Assembly: GCF_033568475.1 (NCBI RefSeq)
Contig: NC_133123.1
Coordinates: 59,837,522-59,901,521, forward strand
Direction: 5' to 3'
Length of the DNA: 64,000 nucleotides
From: Henckelia pumila
Taxonomy: Eukaryota > Streptophyta > Magnoliopsida > Lamiales > Gesneriaceae
Part shown: piece after piece, positions 21,945 to 33,263 of the stretch
Numbering within the stretch: the stretch's first letter is position 1
How the letters are laid out: every line of letters begins with the position of its first letter
Made by a program: the position numbers and the translations under genes
Notes under the pieces: generated by a model
Seen by the model: the letters and a program-made list of their open reading frames with translations, nothing else
Told to the model about the DNA's origin: nothing
Database searches by the model: none

Positions 21945-23011
21945 ATGGCTCCCTCTTCCTCTCTCCCTAAGAAAGCCCAAGCTGGGGATTCTAAGGATAA
22001 GGAGAAGACCAAGGTCACTCAGCCTGCCCCCGTAACATCCTCCCACAAACCAAAACCTGAGGGTCCCTGGTTCTCCCATTTCACCAACACTCTTCGTCCG
22101 GAGTCCATAGAAGAGCTCCGGGCCATGAGTAATATTCCCCCATCCTATTCTATTACTATCCCCGACCTGATGGGTAAGGATGACTAGCCCCCTGAGGGCT
22201 TCTACACTTTCTTTCGGGAGCAACTTAGGAATTGGCTCTGCTTCCCGGTCCATCCTTTTTATTATAAGGTTGCCAACTTTTATAGGGTACCCTTGAACCA
22301 ATTCCACCCTAACGCTTTCCGCATGATGGTTGCCACTTATGTTCTTTTCAAGACGCATAACCTGGCCATTACCCCCCTCGTTTTCATTATTATTATGCTT
22401 GTCGGTTCACTGAGGTGGCCTTCTCTTTGAATGCCCGACAAAATGACCGCTTTTTAGATGATACCCCCTCCTCCTGGAAGGGCTGGAAAGAAAGATTCTT
22501 TTATGTTCAGCTACCTTCTGTCAGACAAAACCCACCCAGTTCTTGACAGCCCTTCCAACCCAGCCCGAACTCCCTAGAAATTACAAGGTTGAGGAGCCTT
22601 ACCTCCGTTCTCAAGAGTTGGTAGAAAACAAAAATTTCCTTCATCCCCTCTTTTAGAAGAAATGAGTTTGATTGCTCATGGGCTGGGCGCCCGAGTGGTA
22701 GATCCACTGGATCGGATAATCGATGAGTATGAAGCCCCGGGCCCGAATCCTGGTATACTTTACTACTTTTTCTTTATTTATGTGCTTCTTTCTTACTTTG
22801 TATGCTCTTTCCTGTGAATTTTTTCCTTAAATCTTTTGTAGAGGAACCGGCCCCCCAGAAGAAGAAAAAGAAATCCTGGATAATGAAGCTGGCCTTTGTT
22901 CAGAGACGGGCAGCTGAAATGGAGGCTGCTAAGGAGAAAGAGAGAGCCCGGGACGAGGCGGCGGAGAGAAAGGCTCGGGTTTTGCAATTAGCTGAAGAGC
23001 GTCGGGCTCAT
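21945..23011 (+). pseudogene. Antisense extra ORF of the Tat-like element, 5' part ('putative gypsy-type transposon' family)
   Basis: The likely start is ATG at 21945 in context GACCATGG. The protein has a P/S/K-rich head, then the conserved block seen in plant 'putative gypsy type transposon' (Transposase_28-like) proteins: 'PPEGFYTFFREQLR', 'CFPVHPFYYKV', and later 'GWKERFFYVQLPS'. A stop (TAG) at 22185-22187 splits this block and a frameshift follows near 22390. An apparent GT-AG intron at 22753-22841 (89 nt) joins two open frames in phase 1, after which a K/E-rich coiled-coil-like segment runs to 23011. Gypsy-2 then interrupts the frame. The function of this family is unknown. It lies antisense to the element's pol, as the extra ORFs of Grande-like elements do. 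Confidence 0.75.
22753..22841 (+). other. Apparent intron in the antisense ORF (89 nt)
   Basis: The donor is CTG|GTATAC and the acceptor TTTTGTAG|AGG, with a T-rich stretch before the acceptor. The length is not a multiple of three, and removing it joins the open frames on each side in phase 1. Confidence 0.65.
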
Positions 23012-24521
23012 TGTAGTAACCCGCATTTCTAATTAGTGATTAATGAGTAATTAATCACGTGATCATGTCTAGATTAAGTAAAACATGATTAAGTAAGTTC
23101 TGTTGGGATAACGGACTTCAGAAATGGATTCAGAACACTCGAATTAGTTGAATTGGTTCAGCAAGTTCGGACTCCGAACTGGAGTTCGGAGGATCCGAAG
23201 AGGATCGGAGGCTCCGTCGGTGGGATCGGAGGACCCGAACAGGGTTTAGGATTACGTCATCAATTACGTCAGCAAGGTGACGTCATGGATAACATCACTG
23301 ATGGGACTTCGGAGGACCCGAAGTAAAGATCGGACGGTCAGATCGTGTTCGGACGATCCGAAGTTATGATCGGAGGATTCGAACCAGTTCGGAGGGCCCG
23401 AAGCCGAGTTCGGATGGCCCGAACGTTGTCTATAAATAGAGGAGCCGAGGCTCATTTGTGACTCACACATTTCCTCTCTTCTCTCTCAATTCCTAAGCCT
23501 TCTAACTCAGATCTAGGGAGATCTAGGCATCCTACGGGGAATCCGGAAGTGGCTTAGTGATCTAGACATTGTCACGGAGCTACGGCCTAGTTTTGAGGCT
23601 ATCGACAGCAAAGGGCTAACGACGGACGTAGGTATAGCTTTGGCATCCTAAAAATATTTAGTAGTATGCAATAGCTTAATTGAGGCTTTTAGAGCTTAAT
23701 TGATGATGCATGGATATTTGCATTGTAGTAACAGTAGACTGGACTAGTAGGCTTGGAGTCTAGGTCAGTGGAGCTAGGTTTGACCAGTAGTGTTAGAGGT
23801 ACGTAAGTACTGACCGAGATAGCCGGCATGATATATTTGCTTATATGTTGCATGAGTATGTGCCATATGTTTTATCATGTTTTAGCATGTTTTACCGTCT
23901 TAGCACATACATGATTTTACGTGTGACTGCATCCGGAGAGATGTGAGTCATTGACAGTCTCCATAGGGAACAATGATCTTATTTTGGACTCGAGTTAGAT
24001 ATGACAGTTTCCATATGAGGCTTGTATCCTGTTTTGGATTCGGGTCAGGATGGGGTTGGCTCAACCCTGATATGGAGTATACGAGTACCCTGCGGAGTAG
24101 CTCTCTAGCCGGTACTGTATATTCCCGGCGCCATGAGCAAGTGTTTTCACTTGAGTTTTAAATCATCTGTGTGCGCATATTTGTATTTATATCATTGCTT
24201 TGTATTGAGCGTTCTAGCTCATGCCCCTGTATTTGGGTATCGTGTACCTTGTGGCGGGGCAGGTTTGAGACTGGACGGTCCAGGCGGCTCTCAGTAGAAT
24301 TGAGCTTGGGGAGTACGAGGTTGTAGAGGGTAGGGATTTATTTACCCTGAACCTTCGATTTGGTTGTATAACAGTATTTATACACTTGTGATAGCGTCGG
24401 TTGTATTCTGCAGATTGGATTTGTTGTATTTTAATTATCCGCACATTACGCTTTAAGCTTTTATTGCGTGCGCTTTTACTATAACTCTGATTAGGTAGTG
24501 GATCCGGGTTGGGTCACTAAA
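23012..24521 (+). repeat. Gypsy-2 5' LTR, 1510 bp
   Basis: It starts TGTAGTAACCCG. It ends CACTAAA where the 3' copy has CACTACA. Its TATA box (TATAAATAGA, 23431-23440) directly follows a hairpin array at about 23165-23430. That array is made of about eight short palindromes of the TTCGGA...TCCGAA type. Confidence 0.93.
23165..23430. repeat. Array of short GC-rich palindromes upstream of gypsy-2 TATA box
   Basis: Repeated units such as TTCGGAGGATCCGAA, TTCGGACGATCCGAA and TTCGGAGGGCCCGAA (exact or with one change) are spaced irregularly and stop right before the TATA box. The same array is in the 3' LTR at about 42125-42390, with its TATA box at 42392. Confidence 0.85.
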
Positions 24522-24525
24522 TTTT

Positions 24526-24537
24526 TGGTATCAGAGC
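24526..24537 (+). promoter_or_regulatory. Gypsy-2 PBS, tRNA-iMet type
   Basis: TGGTATCAGAGC lies four bases after the 5' LTR end. The 61 bases from here to the gag ATG at 24599 are leader. Confidence 0.93.
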
Positions 24538-24598
24538 GACGCATTGCACTGGGAATTTTGTAAAGCGGATTAAGTAATTATCTGTTCTTATTTAACAG

Positions 24599-26479
24599 AT
24601 GGCAGATTACGACGAGAGTCACGGTAGCGTAGACGGCGGTCGTTGGGGCGATCCGGACTATCGTAGACGTCGGGGACAGCCCGAGAAACGCAGGCGAGTG
24701 AGCATGCGTAGATTTAAGGAAGTTAGCACGAGGCCTTTGACGGGTGGTGAGACAGCCGAAGAGGCGGAGGATTGGATGGAGAGGATGGAGCAGTGCTTCC
24801 AGGAGTTCCGTTGCACGGCTGAGGATAGGATGGAGATTCTTGCCTTTATTCTTGAGGGCAGAGCGAGGAAGTGGTGGAGATCTACTTCCGCACCGTTCAT
24901 AGCAGCTAGAGGTGCAGCTACTTGGGTTGAGTTCCGTATTGCTTATCAGAGATTTTATTTTCCTCCAGCTCTTCGTCAGGTAAAAGCCAGTGAGTTGTTG
25001 AGTTTGCGACAGGGGACGATGACGATCGAGGAGTACCAGCAGAAGTTCTTTGATCTGCTACCCTTTTGTCCTCATATTGCGGATAGTTCTATGGCAAAGT
25101 TCGATCATTTCTTTCAGGGTTTGAACCCTGACATTCATCGTATGGTTGCTGTGGGCGGCGATGGGACTTACGAGGATTTGGTGGACCGTTGTCGCCAGGC
25201 CGAGGACAGTATTCGGAGGAACAGGGGACTTTACTCTTCTTTTTCCAGGCCAGCGAGCTCTAGTCCTTTGGGTCCGAGAGGACAGTCCTTCAAGAAGCCA
25301 GGAGGTACTTCTTCTTCTTCCTCTGGATCTGGTGGAGTGCATCGTTTTGGTGGACAGAGACCGAACCGGTGTACTCAGTGCCGACGCAGACATCCGCCAG
25401 GGCAGTGTGGTCGATCGACCACTGCATGTTTCCAGTGTGGCCAGGAGGGTCACATGAAGAGAGATTGTCCTATGCTGATTCGGGCAGCGAGTGGTTCCGG
25501 AGGTTCTCAGGCATCTGTTTATCCACCTCAGTACCAGCAGCCACCTTTCCAGCAGCAGTATTCGCAGCAGCGCCAGCATCCGCAGCAGTCTCAGAGGCAG
25601 CCTACTCAGACTTCTTCTTGGGGTCATTCTTCTTTGAGGCCACGTACCCAGGATCAGGTCTTTGCGCTTAAACAGGAGCAGGCAGAGGCTGACAGCGATC
25701 GGATGATTGCAGGTATCTGTAGTTTATGTGGTTTTCATGCATATGTTTTAATTGATACCGGTGCATCGCATTCTTTTGTCTCAGCACATTTTGCTAAGAA
25801 GTATAGATTGTCGTTTATTCCTTTAGACGTGTTTCTAGTAGTTTCTACTCCTATGGGGAGCGAGGTGTTAGCCAAGCGTCTAGTTGTGGGTTGTGTTCTA
25901 GATTTTGAGGGACATCAGCTTAGTGCTAACCTGATGATTCTAGCGATGGAGGATTTCGATTGCATCATTGGGATAGATTTATTGACTACCTACCGAGCGA
26001 TAGTGGATTGCTATCAGAGGTTTGTTCAGTTTCGTCCAGAGGATGACGAGTCATGGTATTTCTATGGTGAGGGAGCGCGACCTCCGATGCCAGTGGTTTC
26101 AGCTCTGAAGGCCCGGCGTGATTTAGAGTCTGGCGGGGAAGGCTACCTTATCTACGCCATTGACGCATCCTTAGGAGAGCCAGATATCCAAGAGATACCA
26201 GTGGTTCGTGACTTTCCAGATGTGTTTCCGGAGGAGATTCCAGGTTTGCCACCAGTAAGGGAGATTGAGTTTGGCATTGAGTTAGTGCCAGGGACTACAC
26301 CGATTTCAAGAACTCCTTACCGATTGGCACCGTCAGAAATGAAAGAGCTGCAGAAGCATTGCAAGATCTTCTTGATAAGGGTTATATTTGACCTAGCGTT
26401 TCGCCATGGGGAGCCCCAGTACTGTTTGTCAAGAAGAAGGATGGTTCGATGCGGTTGTGTATTGACTACCGTCAGTTGA
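24599..26479 (+). pseudogene. Gypsy-2 gag-protease, 3' frameshifted (626-codon frame)
   Basis: Residues about 45-210 form a Retrotrans_gag capsid domain. A CCHC knuckle lies at C277-C280-H285-C290, preceded by a partial finger at C258-C261. A Q-rich linker follows (310-345), then an aspartic protease with D386-T-G-A-S. After the protease comes the usual linker, including 'FDCIIGIDLL' and 'PDVFPEEIPGLPPV'. Near 26357-26360 a one-base loss throws the frame off just before RT, and the last ~45 codons of this frame are out-of-phase nonsense. In the correct frame a TGA stands at 26389-26391. In Tekay-type elements gag and pol normally form one frame, so the polyprotein cannot be made. Confidence 0.9.
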
Positions 26480-27500
26480 ATCAGGTGACAGTGAAGAATA
26501 AGTATCCACTTCCGCGGATAGATGATCTCTTTGATCAGTTGCAGGGTACTTCTGTCTATTCGAAGATTGATCTTCGATCTGGGTATCATCAGTTGCGAGT
26601 TTGACAGGAGGATGTTCCTAAGACAGCATTTCGTACGCGGTATGGACACTATGAGTTTCTAGTGATGCCGTTTGGTTTGACGAATGCTCCAGCTGTTTTT
26701 ATGGATCTGATGAATAGAGTTTTCCGCGACTTTCTGGATAAGTTCGTGGTGGTGTTCATCGATGACATTTTGGTGTATTCTCGCAGCATGGATGAGCATT
26801 CCTACGATCTCTATACTGTACTGTAGGTCTTGAGGGAGAGACAGTTGTACGCGAAGCTGAGTAAGTGTGACTTCTGGATTGACCGAGTTGTGTTCCTTGG
26901 TCATGTCATTTCTCAGGATGGCGTATCTGTTGATCCTAGCAAGACAGAGGCTATTCTGAATTGGTCACATCCGAATACAGCTTCTGAGATTCATAGTTTC
27001 CTTGGTTTAGCAGGATACTATCGTCGTTTTGTGGAGAATTTCTCTCAGATAGCTAAGCCTTTAACTCAGTTGACGAAGAAAGACGTTTCTTTCGTTTGAT
27101 CTGATGCTTGTGAAGACAGTTTTCGTGAGTTGAGACGTCGTCTGACGACATCTCCAGTTCTTGCCTTACCGTCTGGATCAGGTGGTTTTGTAGTCTTCAC
27201 TGATGCTTCTCTCCAGGGTTTGGGGTGTGTGTTGACTCAGAATGGCCACGTGATCGCTTATGCGTCCAGACAGCTAAAGACTCACGAGGAGAACTATCCC
27301 GTACATGATTTAGAGCTTGCAGCCATTGTTTTTGCTCTTAAGATATGGCGTCATTATTTGTACGGAGAATGATTCGAGATCTTCACCGATCATAAGCGTT
27401 TGAAGTATCTGTTCACTCAGGCTGAGTTTAACATGCGACAGCATCGTTGGATGGATCTGTTGAAGGATTATGATTGTGAGATCAAGTACCATCCAGGTTC
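26390..27500 (+). pseudogene. Gypsy-2 pol, RT and RNaseH part, several stops
   Basis: RT motifs '[11 protein letters not shown]', 'CIDYRQLN' and '[10 protein letters not shown]' and the catalytic FIDD (near 26755) are present. RNaseH shows 'VVFTDAS', 'YASRQLK' and '[10 protein letters not shown]'. Stops occur at 26602-26604 (CGA to TGA), 26824-26826, 27097-27099 (TGG to TGA) and 27370-27372. At 27500 the frame is broken by the solo copia LTR and resumes at 29356 in the same reading frame. Confidence 0.9.
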
Positions 27501-29350
27501 TGTTGGAGAACGGTGTTCAGATCAATCAGAATTGATACCCAGTTCAGCGAAAGTTTTAAAATTTTATATGGAACGATTCCATATCATGGGTATCAAAACT
27601 TTACGATTAAATTGTGCGTGTAAAAATTAAATAACAATTAAATTTTTACCTTGAAATCTCGAAACGAGATTATGGACACCAACAGATTACTCTACTCTGG
27701 TTGTATATCCCAGGAACTGATGGACGAACAATTCTTCAATCAGGTCCACGAACAGAAGTTTAATCCCTTTGATAGATTGCACTAGAAAATCTATCAGAAG
27801 TTTCTACGAAGAGAATTAACGAATTTGATCCGTTAAACCAGACTGCAAATTCAAAATTCACAGGCTGGAATTTTTCGAGCAGAGAGAGGAGAGGGGGGCG
27901 GCGACCACTTTAAAAAAACACAGCTAGGGTTTTCGAAAATTTTGTGACCTCTGTTGTTTAATTTCTGTACTGCAATAACTTATTTATAATGTGGGCTGCT
28001 AACAGCTTAGGGCCCATTAGTCACAAGTTCAAGCCTGACAAGCAAAGCCCGCATGTTCAGAAATTAATATAAAATTCATTGTGACTCAGATTGATAAACC
28101 AATTTCACCAATGTGCACAGAAACCATTTCTGCATCTTTTAAAGTCAAGATAAATTTTCTGAATCCGAATTCAGTGATTTCCAAAAATGCCCATCCCTAT
28201 GTCATTTTAAGAAATCTTACTCTTCTACTCTGATATAAGAAGTCCCACTTCTTTATTCACTAAATTTAACTCTTTAAATTTAATTATCTCAACGGGGATT
28301 AAAAATCCATTACTTGTGTGACCCTCAATGGTTCAGGGATACAGCTAGCAGTGGGCTCACAAATCCTTGTGACTCGGAACAACAATTTCCGACTTGCCCA
28401 TCGAATCATGGTAAGAGCGCCTAGCAACATCACCCCATGATTCCCTAGGTATCACTGATAGTGCCTGCAAGAACCAATAGATTTTGGTTAGCGTAAAATA
28501 CGGTCCCTTCATCCATATATCCCGATCGAATCAACAACCATTGGTAAATCGAGAGTCGTTCGAGATTCGATAACTATGCAATGCATCTTGAAGATCAAAT
28601 AGTGACATCGCATGTGCTACTAAGAAACCATTTCTTAAAACACATCATGTACTCTGGCCAGAGATTCTTCACACTAATATCTCCTCAGATTGCATAGGAT
28701 ATCCATACTAGCAAGTATGTGGTGAATCCTTGACAACAAAGCATCGACTCCTATATGTGTCGTAACTGCACCCAATCCCGACACCTGATGACCCCAATAG
28801 AGTCGGTAAACGAGTCAAAGTACAGTACTAGCATATAGAGTCTCAATGATGTTTCAAGTAGTAAGGACTAATGGTGTACAACCAAAACCGCGGATTTTAT
28901 CCACTCGATAAGTGATAACCACTTGGAAAGTTCGGATAGGGTAGTTCGATCATTCATCGTATGAATATTCATTTGCATGCTTTGAACATATCTATGTTCC
29001 ATACCAATGAAACGTGGTACTCGGCATCGCAAATGCTAGTCTCAATCTCGAGCGATCCTTATCCTTATTAACGGACGGCTCAATCGAATAGGAACTGTTT
29101 AGAATATACAGTGACTATAAGATGTGTTTCATGATAGCCATCCCCATGTGCCACCACATCTTCCATACACTATAGTATATTCAAGGTCTTCATCTAAACA
29201 TCTTATAATATGTCACAACATAATAATATGATAAAAGATAAAGTAAACGCCATTATAAAAGTGTAAATTATATTAAACAAAAGATTGTTTATACATAGAG
29301 TCATAAAAGCCCTTAGCCATAATTTGGCTCACCGGGCACCCACTCTTTCA
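27501..29350 (-). repeat. Solo copia LTR (copy C), TSD GGTTC
   Basis: The plus strand starts TGTTGGAG and ends CTTTCA, so the LTR is in minus orientation. It is 1850 bp and flanked by GGTTC at 27496-27500 and 29351-29355. No copia internal sequence is present. It is the product of recombination between the two LTRs of a copia element that had landed in gypsy-2 RNaseH. Small ORFs inside are not genes. Confidence 0.95.
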
Positions 29351-30403
29351 GGTTCTTCAAATCCTGTTGCTGATGCGCTTAGTCGCAAGATCTATGTTAG
29401 TTCCCTTCGTACTAGTTCAGTTTTGAAGGCAGTGGAGGAGTGTTGTTCTTTGGGATTCACATTCCGTCATAAGAAAGAACAACAAGGGATTCGTGTCTCT
29501 TCTGTGCTTGCAGAGCCAGCGCTTTACAGATGAATCCGGGAAGCTCAGAATTCTAATCTGAAGACTCAGAAGTTGGCCCGGCTGGCTGAGGGTGATAATA
29601 CTTCTGGTTTTCATCTGCAAGGAGACGGTCTGTTGTGTCTTTCTGGTCGAGTTGTGGTACCCGAGGATCCTACTTTGAGGGATGAGATCTTATCGCAAGC
29701 TCACCGCAGTCGATTCTCTGTACATCCAGGCAGCATGAAGATGTATAAGGATCTTCGCACTCGATTTTGGTGGAAAGAGATGAAGCGCAGCGTTTATCAG
29801 TGTGTGTCCCGATGCCTTGTGTGTCAACATGTCAATGCAGAGTTTAGACGACCCGGAGGGTTACTTCACAGCTTAGAGATTCCTGAATGGAAGTGGGAGC
29901 ATGTGACGATGGACTTTGTCACCCACTTGCCTATGTCTTCCAGGAATTGTGATGCTATTTGAATTGTCGTGGATCGGTTGTCTAAGTCAGCACATTTTCT
30001 TCCCTATAACCGCGATTACACCTTTGATAGGATGGCGCAATTGTATGTGCAAGAGATTGTTCGATTGCATGGGATTCCGTTGAGCATTGTCAGCGATAGA
30101 GATCCGAGGTTCACCTCGAGATTTTGGGGTAGTTTCCAGCGAGCCCTTGGTACTACTTTGAATTTGAGTACGGCTTATCATCTAGAGATGGACGGACAGT
30201 CGGAGCGTACTATTCGCACTCTAGAGGATATGCTTCGCGCGGTGGTGATGGATTTTGGTCCAGCGTGGCATGATCATTTACCCTTGGTGGAGTTCGCCTA
30301 CAACAATAGTTACCATCGCAGCATTGGCATGGCACCATTTGAGGCTCTTTATGGACGTCGTTGTCGTACACCTTCGTTTTGGGACGAGGTTGGCGAGCGT
30401 CAG
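29351..30403 (+). pseudogene. Gypsy-2 pol, RNaseH end and integrase
   Basis: It resumes at 'ADALSRK', then the integrase zinc finger (H-x-H ... 'CLVCQHV'), then the core with D in 'VTMDFVTHLP', D in 'VSDRDPRFTSRFW' and E in 'GQSERTI'. It continues to the 'GMAPFEALYGRRC' block. Stops are at 29531-29533 (CGA to TGA) and 29960-29962 (TGG to TGA). Gypsy-3 interrupts at 30403/30404. Confidence 0.9.
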
Positions 30404-33263
30404 TGCGGGGACCTCGAGTTGCTAATCTCATCTTAGGGCAATAAACGATTAATTAACAATTAATCAAACAATACATGAATAATAAACCAAGAGCTAATTT
30501 TTTTTTTTAAAGAAGGCCCCTCGCTCGATCGGGTAAGCCTTACCGATCGAGCAAGCACAAAGTATAAAACCTCGGGTCTGCAAACATATGGCCTCGCTCG
30601 ATCGGTTAAACTCTACCGATCGAGCGGGCAAAAAAATCGACTTCTCTATTTTGGACAAAATGGGCCTCGCTCGATCGGTTACATTCTACCGATCGAGCGG
30701 GCATACCCTGCTCCAAAACTGCAGCTATTCAACTTCTGAATTTGCTGCTATTTTGGTGCCCTTCAATCTTTAACATGCTACTAACACAATAAACATGCAT
30801 TTATAAATAAATCCTAGCATCTAAATACATCAACTCATGAATATAAACTAGGATTTACAGACACATGTACAAGATTCCTTGTCTTCTAACATGTTTATAT
30901 ACAATACATATCAGCTGCTTAAAACCCGAGTCACCACATGCTATGTCTCTTCTTAAGCTATCCAAGCCAACTCTAGCTTGATCTTGCCCCAACCTGATGC
31001 AATGTACACATACAAATAAAGCAACAGCCGGATAACTCCGGTGAGAATAAATCTCAGTATGAATAATATGCATATATATCATGAAAGAATATTGAATCTA
31101 TATGCTATGAAACTCTAAACTCATAAAACATGTAATAACATGTAGATCATAGAATCATCATCGACTCTTAATTCTTACACATAACGATTCATCTAAAGCA
31201 ATAGCATATAAAGCATAATAAAACATTCATCTCTAGAATGGCATATCACAACATGCTAGCATTTATAACTGCATATTCTAAACCATAGAAAACTCTAGGT
31301 TAATGCATAAATGCAATGCATGTGCCAAGGAAATGGCTATCAAATCTGATACCAATAAGCTTAGTTCTTGGGATCCCAGGGAATAAAATCTTTAACTAAC
31401 CACCGACTCTCCCAATCGAGGTGGTGTTAAATATCTCAATTCCCCTGACTTTGGTGCAACTATAGTGAGTCATCTAGCTCTGGATATAAATCTATATTCC
31501 GTGACATGAGTCATCTGACTCTGGAAGTAAATCTACATTCCATGCCACTCAACTATAGTTCTCCAAATGTCATATGCACTCTAGGCCATTCTGCCCTCTG
31601 TGCTATTCAAGGTAGGGTTCAAGATGAATGCAACACCATCTGGATGCATTAAATCATACATAAGCGAAAGCAACATCTTGAACACATCAAGAATATATTT
31701 ATATGCATGTAAGTAATCAAGTATACCAACAAAAGCAAGTAAATCACATAAGAGAACTGAAACAACCAAGTATGTGATTTCAGGATAACTCGAAAACCAC
31801 CACGTTCTCGAGTTGTTCTACCTGGCAGGAATAATGTCGATTCATACCTTTCATCGCGATTCAAACATCTTGAATCTGTTGCAAATTCTGATCAATCTTA
31901 AACTAGCCAAATCGGTCATACAATTCTGCTCATTTCAATCAGTGCTACTTGAAGGTAGTCTTGCTTCAACTTCAACGCTTCAAGTCATTCGAACTCGAAC
32001 ACGTCGATTCAACTTCGATAATCTTCAATTCAAATCTGAAATAGATTATAACATATCTAAACATCAATTCCAATCTGAATCGATGATTCTTTAAAGCTTA
32101 TACAATTCAAATCTTGCTAATACGATCGGAATTCAAACCGACGTCGCAACTATTCGAGTCCGATAAATATTTCGATTAAAATATTATTAGATCTTCATTC
32201 TCAACATAATCACATATTCAATTCATCCACAATAACTTGAAGATGAGCTCTAGACATTGAGAATGCATAACAATTCAAATTCTTGAACCGGCGGCATAAC
32301 GATACGATTTCGAGCTTTCCAAAAGCTTAAACATCAATATGACAATCATATCAATCTCATATCATCACCAATTCTACAGATAAATTTCGAAATATGTAGC
32401 CCCATAATTTCAGAATTTCAACAATTCTTTCAAAAATCGAAAACATGTTCAAACGACGATCTTTTCACGATCCGTCTTAAATATACTATCGTCGTATCTA
32501 CTAAAACACGTTTATACAATCAAATCTTAATTCTAAAAACATTATAAAATTCAAACATGGTAGAACTTCATAAAACTTACGTCAAAACGTAACACTCGGA
32601 GCTATGATCGCAAATATATGTTCAATCAGAAATTCTACCGGGCGGATTGATTTTAATCGGGACTTGAAGGGACAAAAATTGGCTTTAACCTTTTCTTCCT
32701 CCTTCTCGGTTTTCTTGGCTGGGAATTCTGATATCTCACGTGAACGCTAAGACAAAAGATATATATATTGACCTATTTGCACTTTAGTCCCTGAACTTTG
32801 GCCTAATTGCAATTCAGTCCCCGGACAAGCGATTTAATTCAATTTCAATCCTAAATAATTTAAGAATATTAGAATTCAAGTCTAAACTCTAAATATTCTC
32901 AAATTAAATATTTTCGAATTAAAATTAAATCATTTCGGACCTTATCGCATTTTAATCTTTGAACTACTCAATATTTGCAAATTGACCCTTGCTCGGATTT
33001 CATCCTCAAATTCAATCTGTGATATTTATCATCTTGGAATTCACATCTTAAATTTCATAAATATCAATTGCAAATATTTTTAATCTTTTAATTTAAGATT
33101 TCCGGATATTAAAATCTTAAAATCCGAAAATCCTCAAATTAAATATTTCTGACCCGAAATTGAAATCTCTAATTTCCATATTCTTAAATTCATCTTTTCA
33201 ATTTTATTCGGAATTTAAATCTTAAATCCCGTAATTAAGAACTTAATATTTTCGGGTCTTACA
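30404..33263 (-). repeat. Gypsy-3 3' LTR (2860 bp)
   Basis: The plus strand runs TGCGGGGACC...GGTCTTACA. It aligns end to end with 38436-41298 with few differences. Three hairpins of the GCTCGATCGGT...ACCGATCGAGC type lie at about 30524-30703. A T-run at 30500-30509 sits next to the LTR end, as in gypsy-1. Confidence 0.93.
30524..30703. repeat. Three-hairpin cassette in gypsy-3 LTR
   Basis: Three imperfect inverted repeats with CTCGATCGG / CCGATCGAG stems are present. A second copy is in the other LTR at about 38559-38740. Confidence 0.87.

Noticed and set aside
23264..23470. Minus-strand ORF in the gypsy-2 LTR palindrome array
   Set aside because: Composition artefact of TTCGGA/TCCGAA repeats; the equivalent in the 3' LTR is not preserved as an ORF.
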